DNA from: Nostoc sp. NMS9
Lineage (GTDB): Bacteria > Cyanobacteriota > Cyanobacteriia > Cyanobacteriales > Nostocaceae
Direction: 5' to 3'
DNA: 64,000 bases
Assembly (NCBI RefSeq): GCF_017114995.1
Contig: NZ_JABXKL010000048.1
Span: 1 to 64,000, forward strand
Positions 58,845-64,000 of this stretch are shown here, in pieces. The notes under the pieces are model-generated. The model worked only from the letters and a program-made list of their open reading frames with translations. It did not search any database and had not been told where the DNA came from. The translations under genes and the position numbers were made by a program. Positions within the stretch are counted from its first letter, which is position 1, and every line of letters begins with the position of its first letter.

Positions 58845-59474
58845 CTACACTACATATATAGTGAAATTAACTAGGTTATCTTGACCAAATCGCAGTAAAT
58901 CGCCGTTAAGTAGGCGATACTGCATACCGGGGGTCAGAGGATTGTTGTTTAAATAAATACCATTTGTACTCATATCAACAATCATGTAAGAATTTTGCGA
59001 CCAGTCCCAATCGACTCGCGCATGACGACGAGAGACTATTCCCTCACTGGGAATACCAGTCAAGTCAATTTCTGGTGGCGCTATTCCTGGACTCTGACTG
59101 CGGCGACCAATATAACCTCCTTCGCCAACGAGGTGAAATTCTCTGCCGCTGCTATGAATCAGTTTTAAGGCTGGCGCTCTTTGAGCCGGAGGGGTATAAA
59201 CAGGCGGTGTTGGTTGATAGGAAACTCTTGGCTGATAGACTGTTGAATAATCAACGGGGGCTTGTTGGGGAGCTTGGTAGTTAGGTTGCTCTGTGGCTGG
59301 GCGCTGATACTGAACAGGCGGTTGTTGAATAGGCGGAGGTTGACTAGGTGGTTGTGGTGTAGGAGAAACTACATTACCCACAGGGGTGGAACACCAGGGA
59401 CAAACCTTAGCATTGTTAGGCAGGGCGCGGTTAAAATATTCGCAACTAGGATTAGGGCACCGATTTGCAGGCAT
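58845..59474 (-). CDS. FHA-domain protein with zinc ribbon
   Basis: 209 residues. N-terminal zinc ribbon CPNPSCEYFN ... CPWCSTPVG, then a Pro/Gln-rich linker (about 35-100). The FHA domain occupies about 110-209: GEGGYIGRRSQSPG, GIVSRRHARVDWD, TNGIYLNNNPL, GDLLRFG. FHA binds phosphothreonine. It overlaps the upstream kinase-like gene by 23 nt, so the two are surely coexpressed and probably interact. Confidence 0.92.
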   Translation of the reverse strand: MPANRCPNPSCEYFNRALPNNAKVCPWCSTPVGNVVSPTPQPPSQPPPIQQPPVQYQRPATEQPNYQAPQQAPVDYSTVYQPRVSYQPTPPVYTPPAQRAPALKLIHSSGREFHLVGEGGYIGRRSQSPGIAPPEIDLTGIPSEGIVSRRHARVDWDWSQNSYMIVDMSTNGIYLNNNPLTPGMQYRLLNGDLLRFGQDNLVNFTIYVV

Positions 59475-61590
59475 AAGATTTTATATCATCAGGCATAGGT
59501 TGTAAAGCTACAAGACCTACTTTACTAAGTAAACACTGACCCTGACGAGTGGTTAGCATCTGGGCAAATGTAGAACCACCAAGCAGGCGGCTGTTGTCTT
59601 TAGGGTACACTACAAAAATAGGGTATCCCAGAGGGTAGCTTTGGAAAGTTGTGACATCAACATAATAATCATCATGCTGACACAAGTCATCTGAGGGATT
59701 AATTGAGCGCCGATCGCGCTTTTGAAACAGAGGTTGAATAGCGGACTTTTTAGCATCTGCGATCGCTAGAGAATAGCCAGTACACTGACTCGAAGTTTTA
59801 CTGATAATTCCAAAACTGATAATACCAGTGGTTCGCCCCTCTAAAGTCTCACTGCGTATTAGGTTTTGGGTTTTTGTCGTATCAAGTTTAGTAACTTTTG
59901 CTGCAAATAAAGCTTCGTCTTGAGGAGCATTTTTGAGAACTATTTCTTGAAATTTACTGATTGCTTCTGGTTCAGTTGGGGCAAAAGGTTTCACAGGCAG
60001 ATTTGGAAGTTTGGGACTAATCTGCTGCCAATTAGTAATTTTGCCTGTGTAAATTTGACGCAATTGTTCAAGATTGATTTGCCCCCCAAGAGCATTAGCA
60101 AGATTTGAGTCTCTTTTATTAAATGCTACAAAAACAAGTAAACCATCATAGGCTACTGCTTTTTTAGCCAGTTTATCTGTAATGTTGTCTACCAAACTAG
60201 TAATTGCAAAATCTTTTTTGTTTGTTTGGACTTCTTCGAGACTTTTAATCTGATTATTTATATTTGATGACAAAACAGATTTATAGTCAAATGTTGCTGT
60301 TGCATCTGGCTTTGGTCTGGTCAATAAATCTCCTAAACGACTGTTGTCCACTAATTGCGTTAAAACAAAACTCCATGTACTATCTTTTTCTCCTGTGTAA
60401 GTAAATTGTCCAGAAGGAACGTTAGGGACTTCTGAAAAATTCCGCACAAGTCTAGACCATTGGATATATTGATTAGGACTAGCTGTTTTCCTGCCCCAAA
60501 GCCAATACCAAATTCCCCCACCAAGTAGTAATAAAAGCAGGATTACTAGTAAAAGTAAGGGCATTGGCAAAGGCTTTTTTATTTCTTGAGAACCTGGCGA
60601 TCGCACTGAACTTGAATTTTTAGCACGATCTTCTTGAGGAAGTTTTAGCAGTGCTTGACGAGCCGCTTCTGCACTCTCGAAAGGAGTTTCCAGCCTAATT
60701 AAACGATAAATAAATTGCTTTAAATGGCTATCGGTATCTGGCCATTGTTGATGATCTCTAGGATCGAGAGGCTGGTTAGATGAAAAATTAGTTGTCCGCC
60801 CTGCCCATAAATAAAAGGCTAACAATCCTAATAATTCTAAATCTTGCTCAGGCCTGGCGGGAGCAGGTTGAGGAATAATCGGTGGAATAAATAAGTTTTC
60901 CCAGATAGCTAAATCACAAAAGTATATAGAAAACTTTTGATTATTTTCTACTTTAATTAAAGTACTATCTAAATTGATATTGCCGTGAGTGATACCCAGT
61001 TGTGTTTGATTGGAGGGAAAACGCAGCTTTTGGGTGTGGAGAAACTGGAGAGTTTGTAAACCTTGATTTAGTACCTCACGCACATCAAGAGATGTCATTG
61101 CCCCCTTTTCTATGAGATACTTACCTAAAGTTTGGGATGACTCTATGCCTTGAGTAATTAAATAGCAGCGTTCTCCTTTTACATCCGCAATCGCTTCTTT
61201 AGTTTCCACAAGACGGAAGTTTTGAACTCGACTATCGGCTAAACTTACCCCACCCACCCGTTTAAAAATCTCTTTCCGCTTTTGAGTCTCACTTTCATTA
61301 AAAGAACGATTGGGGAGCAGGTATTCTTTGATGATTACAGGTTGTTTGTCTTTAAGTTGAACACCTGAGTATAAGCGGCCTAAACCCCGCACACCGACAA
61401 AATTAGCTATTTGATAAGTTCCCTGACTTCCTTTAATCTCAGCCTCCTGTGGTAAAGTTGCTGGAAAACCACATTCCAAGCAAAACTTAGCGCCCTTGAT
61501 TTGCTGCGCCGTTTGGAAGGGGCGATCGCAACTTAAGGGAGAATTGTACGAGCAGGGGTATTGTTGATAAAAAGATTCAAATGAAGCCAT
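59452..61590 (-). CDS. Pseudokinase - TM - periplasmic binding protein fusion
   Basis: 712 residues. 1-50: zinc-ribbon-like Cys (CSYN ... CDRP ... CLEC). 55-320: protein-kinase fold, but the catalytic loop is HGNINLDST instead of HRDxKxxN and DFG reads CDLA, so likely inactive. 345-365: membrane helix (LLLLVILLLLLLGGGIWYW). 385-712: PstS/PBP-like domain (AYDGLLVFVAFNKRDSN, IYTGKITNWQQI, YPLGYPIFVVY), probably periplasmic. It may sense an anion such as phosphate and signal through FHA. Inference. Confidence 0.87.
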   Translation of the reverse strand: MASFESFYQQYPCSYNSPLSCDRPFQTAQQIKGAKFCLECGFPATLPQEAEIKGSQGTYQIANFVGVRGLGRLYSGVQLKDKQPVIIKEYLLPNRSFNESETQKRKEIFKRVGGVSLADSRVQNFRLVETKEAIADVKGERCYLITQGIESSQTLGKYLIEKGAMTSLDVREVLNQGLQTLQFLHTQKLRFPSNQTQLGITHGNINLDSTLIKVENNQKFSIYFCDLAIWENLFIPPIIPQPAPARPEQDLELLGLLAFYLWAGRTTNFSSNQPLDPRDHQQWPDTDSHLKQFIYRLIRLETPFESAEAARQALLKLPQEDRAKNSSSVRSPGSQEIKKPLPMPLLLLVILLLLLLGGGIWYWLWGRKTASPNQYIQWSRLVRNFSEVPNVPSGQFTYTGEKDSTWSFVLTQLVDNSRLGDLLTRPKPDATATFDYKSVLSSNINNQIKSLEEVQTNKKDFAITSLVDNITDKLAKKAVAYDGLLVFVAFNKRDSNLANALGGQINLEQLRQIYTGKITNWQQISPKLPNLPVKPFAPTEPEAISKFQEIVLKNAPQDEALFAAKVTKLDTTKTQNLIRSETLEGRTTGIISFGIISKTSSQCTGYSLAIADAKKSAIQPLFQKRDRRSINPSDDLCQHDDYYVDVTTFQSYPLGYPIFVVYPKDNSRLLGGSTFAQMLTTRQGQCLLSKVGLVALQPMPDDIKSYACKSVP

Positions 61591-61876
61591 ATAAGCAATT
61601 CAAAATTCAAAATTCAAAATGAAAAACTTTCTGTTGGCAAACATCCTGACTACTGAATTATATGCCAATACAGTTCAGTGAAGCATTTATTTCTTCTCTT
61701 CCTTTGCGTCCTTCTCTGACGAGACGCTGCGCGAATGCGTCCTTTGCGGTTCGTTAAAAAAATTGAATTTAACAAATAGTTTTAGCCTTAACCTAACCGT
61801 ATTGGATTATATGCAAGTTAAATGTGGAATAGCTTACAAACAGTTTCGTGAATTGCGTCTATTCCTTCCTGAGCTA
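61591..61876. repeat. Intergenic with dispersed repeats
   Basis: AATTCAAA units at 61597-61620 and a copy of the GAGACGCT repeat at 61711-61741. No gene. Confidence 0.55.
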
Positions 61877-62557
61877 TCAAGCGTGAACTAATCCTAGCTT
61901 GAGGGCAGTCACAATCGCTTGAGTCCGGCTAGTAACCTTCAATTTTTCAAAAATACTGGTGAGATGCGCCTTAACAGTAGCAACTGTTACATATAAATGT
62001 TTAGCGATTTCTTCATTAGAAGCACCTTGAGTTAACCAGTATAAAACCTCTTGCTCTCTTTCAGTTAAATGCACCTCATGACATGCTTTCACACAAGAAT
62101 CTGAATAAGCCTGAAAAAACCGGAAAAATCGACTAGCAACTTCTGAAGGTAGATAAATTTCTGACCTAGTTACAGTGTCAATAGCCTCACACAATTGGGT
62201 TGCCACACGATTTTTAAACACATAACCTGCGGCTCCCCCCTGCATCGCTCTAAAAATCCAGTCATCTTCTTGATGAGCCGACAATACTAAAACTTTGCCA
62301 CTGTAAGCAGCTTCTTTAAGACGTGCCAGAACTGTAATTCCATCACATCCTTTCAATTGCATATCCAGCAAAATTAAATCTGGACACTTCTGAGTTGTAA
62401 ACTTTAAAACCTGCTCAACAGAATCTGCATCACCAATAACTTCTACAGCTAACGCCGAATTAATACTATAAAAATTTAGTAGAGTACGTAACCCTTGACG
62501 AAACCGTTCTTCATCATCTACGAGTAAAACTGAAAGTTTATTACTATCATTAGCCAT
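61877..62557 (-). CDS. NarL/LuxR-type response regulator
   Basis: 226 residues. Receiver: SVLLVDDEERFRQGL, phosphoacceptor in DLILLDMQLKG, and Lys in YVFKNRV. C-terminal LuxR-type HTH: LTEREQEVLYWLTQGASNEE, IAKHLYVTVATVKAHL. DNA-binding transcription regulator. 35 nt downstream of the histidine kinase, with which it must pair. Confidence 0.95.
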   Translation of the reverse strand: MANDSNKLSVLLVDDEERFRQGLRTLLNFYSINSALAVEVIGDADSVEQVLKFTTQKCPDLILLDMQLKGCDGITVLARLKEAAYSGKVLVLSAHQEDDWIFRAMQGGAAGYVFKNRVATQLCEAIDTVTRSEIYLPSEVASRFFRFFQAYSDSCVKACHEVHLTEREQEVLYWLTQGASNEEIAKHLYVTVATVKAHLTSIFEKLKVTSRTQAIVTALKLGLVHA

Positions 62558-62592
62558 CTTTTTAATTACGAATTACGGATTACGGATGCGAA

Positions 62593-63714
62593 TTAATTCA
62601 CACTCCTTGGTCGAGGCAAAATCATCGAAAATTGTGCCCCACTTTCTGATAAAACTTGTGCCCAGATACTTCCTTGATGATCCAAAATAATTTTTTTAGC
62701 AATAGTTAAACCCAATCCTGTGCCTCCTTTCCTTCGGGAATAAAATGGCGTAAATATTTTTTGTAAGTCCTCTTGAGACAATCCTGGCCCTTGATCGGAG
62801 ATTTTAATTAAAACTTCATCTTGAAAAATTTGCCAGCTACAGGTAATAGTTCCTGAATTAGGACTGAAATGAGCGGCATTACTGAGGATATTATCAAAAA
62901 CTTGTTTCATTTGTAATTTGTCTATCTTCAGTCTTGTCGAGGTATCGGGAATCAATATTTTAAGTTTTTTCTGATTAATTAGAGGTTGCAAATTTGTGAG
63001 ACTTTCAACCACTAAACTTCTTAAATCTTGAAATGTTATCCTTAATTTTGTACTTTGACCGCAATCAATCAGTTCATTTAAATTAGTATCTAAATCTTGT
63101 ATACTTTCGCCGATGATTGTTGCTTGCTCTTGCCAAGGGCTATCCTCTAAACCTAAGCAGAGATTATGTGCATACAATCCTATAAGTCCTAGAGAGTTAC
63201 GCAATTGATGACCCACTCGATGCAAGATATCTTCTAGGAGTTTAATTTCAGTTTTTTGTCTGCCATAGTCCAAGTAAACATCTACATACTTACTCAGCAG
63301 CATAGCAGAGCGTTTTACATATACTTGTAAACTCGACGAGAGAGGTTCATGAGTAATGATTTGAATGTATTCAGGTTTTTGATTTCTATAGGATATGGGG
63401 CAAATGTAAGAAATAGATGAAAAGTCCTTAAGTTTAAATTTATGTAAAGTCAAAGCAGGCGGAAAATCTGTAAGCCATGCTTCTGAACGCAAATAATTTA
63501 AAGTTTTTGGGGAAAAGGGAACTTGGTCTTGACTATAATTTATCACCTCTTGATTAGCTCTTAATAATGAGTCATGATAGACAATGCGAGCGAAAAAAAT
63601 TGGATACTGACTAGTTAACTGCTCAGACTCTAGCTGACAAAAGCTTTGGATGTCTGAGGAACTCAAATAATTAGAGCCATTGTCTAGTTTTTGTACAGAA
63701 AAGCCTAGTGTCAT
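62593..63714 (-). CDS. Sensor histidine kinase
   Basis: 373 residues from the ATG at 63714; a TTG at 63735 is less likely. No membrane segment; N-terminal half about 1-150 may be GAF-like. H-box: HRVGHQLRNSLGLIG. HATPase: NILSNAAHFSPNSG, SDQGPGLSQEDLQKIF, GGTGLGLTIAKKI. Signal unknown. Forms a two-component pair with the NarL-type regulator. Confidence 0.93.
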   Translation of the reverse strand: MTLGFSVQKLDNGSNYLSSSDIQSFCQLESEQLTSQYPIFFARIVYHDSLLRANQEVINYSQDQVPFSPKTLNYLRSEAWLTDFPPALTLHKFKLKDFSSISYICPISYRNQKPEYIQIITHEPLSSSLQVYVKRSAMLLSKYVDVYLDYGRQKTEIKLLEDILHRVGHQLRNSLGLIGLYAHNLCLGLEDSPWQEQATIIGESIQDLDTNLNELIDCGQSTKLRITFQDLRSLVVESLTNLQPLINQKKLKILIPDTSTRLKIDKLQMKQVFDNILSNAAHFSPNSGTITCSWQIFQDEVLIKISDQGPGLSQEDLQKIFTPFYSRRKGGTGLGLTIAKKIILDHQGSIWAQVLSESGAQFSMILPRPRSVN

Positions 63715-64000
63715 AGCTTCACTCGCTTTTTGCAACCAAATGTTTTACTCTTCTGCTGACCAGTATAAAATTATGCAGTCTCAGCAATGTTTATTTTTTT
63801 GTTAAGTTATCTTTTGAGATAATTCATACAAATAATTATTAAGGTTTGTATTCACACGTGTATTAAGCTAACTTTGCTGTGTAAAGAATTTTGTAGTAAG
63901 GACTTTAGTCCTAATGTTAAGCACTGAAATACTTACTACGTACCCTGGCTTTCGTTAGCTTAATGGACAACTTAGGCGGGCTTTTCAGCCCACCCCAGAA
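63715..64000. other. Intergenic, contains a nested palindrome
   Basis: GTAGTAAG at 63893-63900 pairs with CTTACTAC at 63932-63939; inside, AGGACT-TT-AGTCCT at 63899-63912. Further on GGGC/GCCC at the window edge. No gene seen. Confidence 0.5.

Overview
The window comes from a filamentous cyanobacterium of the Nostocales (Nostoc/Anabaena-like). The evidence is a dense set of photosynthesis genes (psaI, psbJ-L-F-E, psbZ, psbM, psbK, ndhC-K-J, nblA, ycf48, rubA), very frequent GCGATCGC (HIP1) octamers inside and between genes, and the short tandem heptamer repeats (TAGTCAT, TTTTGAC, GACAAAG types) typical of this group. The contig is chromosomal in character. I see no plasmid or phage backbone and no CRISPR array.

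Layout. 0.4-6 kb: an ABC-F ATPase, a coiled-coil protein, an ABC1/UbiB-type kinase, a PP2C phosphatase and the phycobilisome degradation gene nblA. 6.4-12 kb: a Ser/Thr kinase, a family 2 glycosyltransferase, a conserved protein and anmK. 12-20 kb: a PEP-CTERM exported protein, argG, a DedA protein, a STAS protein, a coiled-coil protein, rpsF, a fumarylacetoacetase-fold enzyme and a Tic20-like membrane protein. 20-24 kb: a 1119-residue repeat-rich protein. 24-29 kb: a photosynthetic block with psaI facing the minus-strand series rubA-ycf48-psbE-F-L-J, then ndhC-K-J on the plus strand. 29-31.8 kb: a decay zone holding an IS630-type pseudogene, an internally deleted IS4-type element that still has both terminal inverted repeats, and two broken Uma2-family genes.

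31.8-45 kb: a DHH-CBS-nucleotidyltransferase fusion, psbZ-ribH, tRNA-Gly(GCC), a proA-like gene that lacks the expected catalytic cysteine, a Tat-type phoD with a candidate Pho box, a tandem universal stress protein, psbM, a 2Fe-2S ferredoxin and psbK-tgt. 45-55 kb: cobS, a secreted PPC-domain protein, a ComF-type protein, a GNAT, an SDR/hydrolase pair of different base composition, an AI-2E family exporter, a small membrane protein, an LCP ligase and a TrpD-like protein. 55.8-58.6 kb: a small peptide gene with a double-glycine leader and twelve Tyr-x-Lys-x tetrads, followed by a CelD-type GNAT fused to TPRs. 58.8-63.7 kb: an FHA protein overlapping a pseudokinase/solute-binding fusion, then a response regulator and a histidine kinase.

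The most promising lead for an undescribed system is the peptide gene at 55808-56023 with the acyltransferase-like gene at 56257-58608. It looks like a candidate ribosomal peptide whose repeated lysines could be modified by the neighbouring GNAT; this is inference only. Other strong points are dispersed repeats that have entered reading frames without breaking them (anmK, the nucleotidyltransferase, a membrane protein), the MITE-like IS4 derivative, and the proA-like gene without its cysteine.
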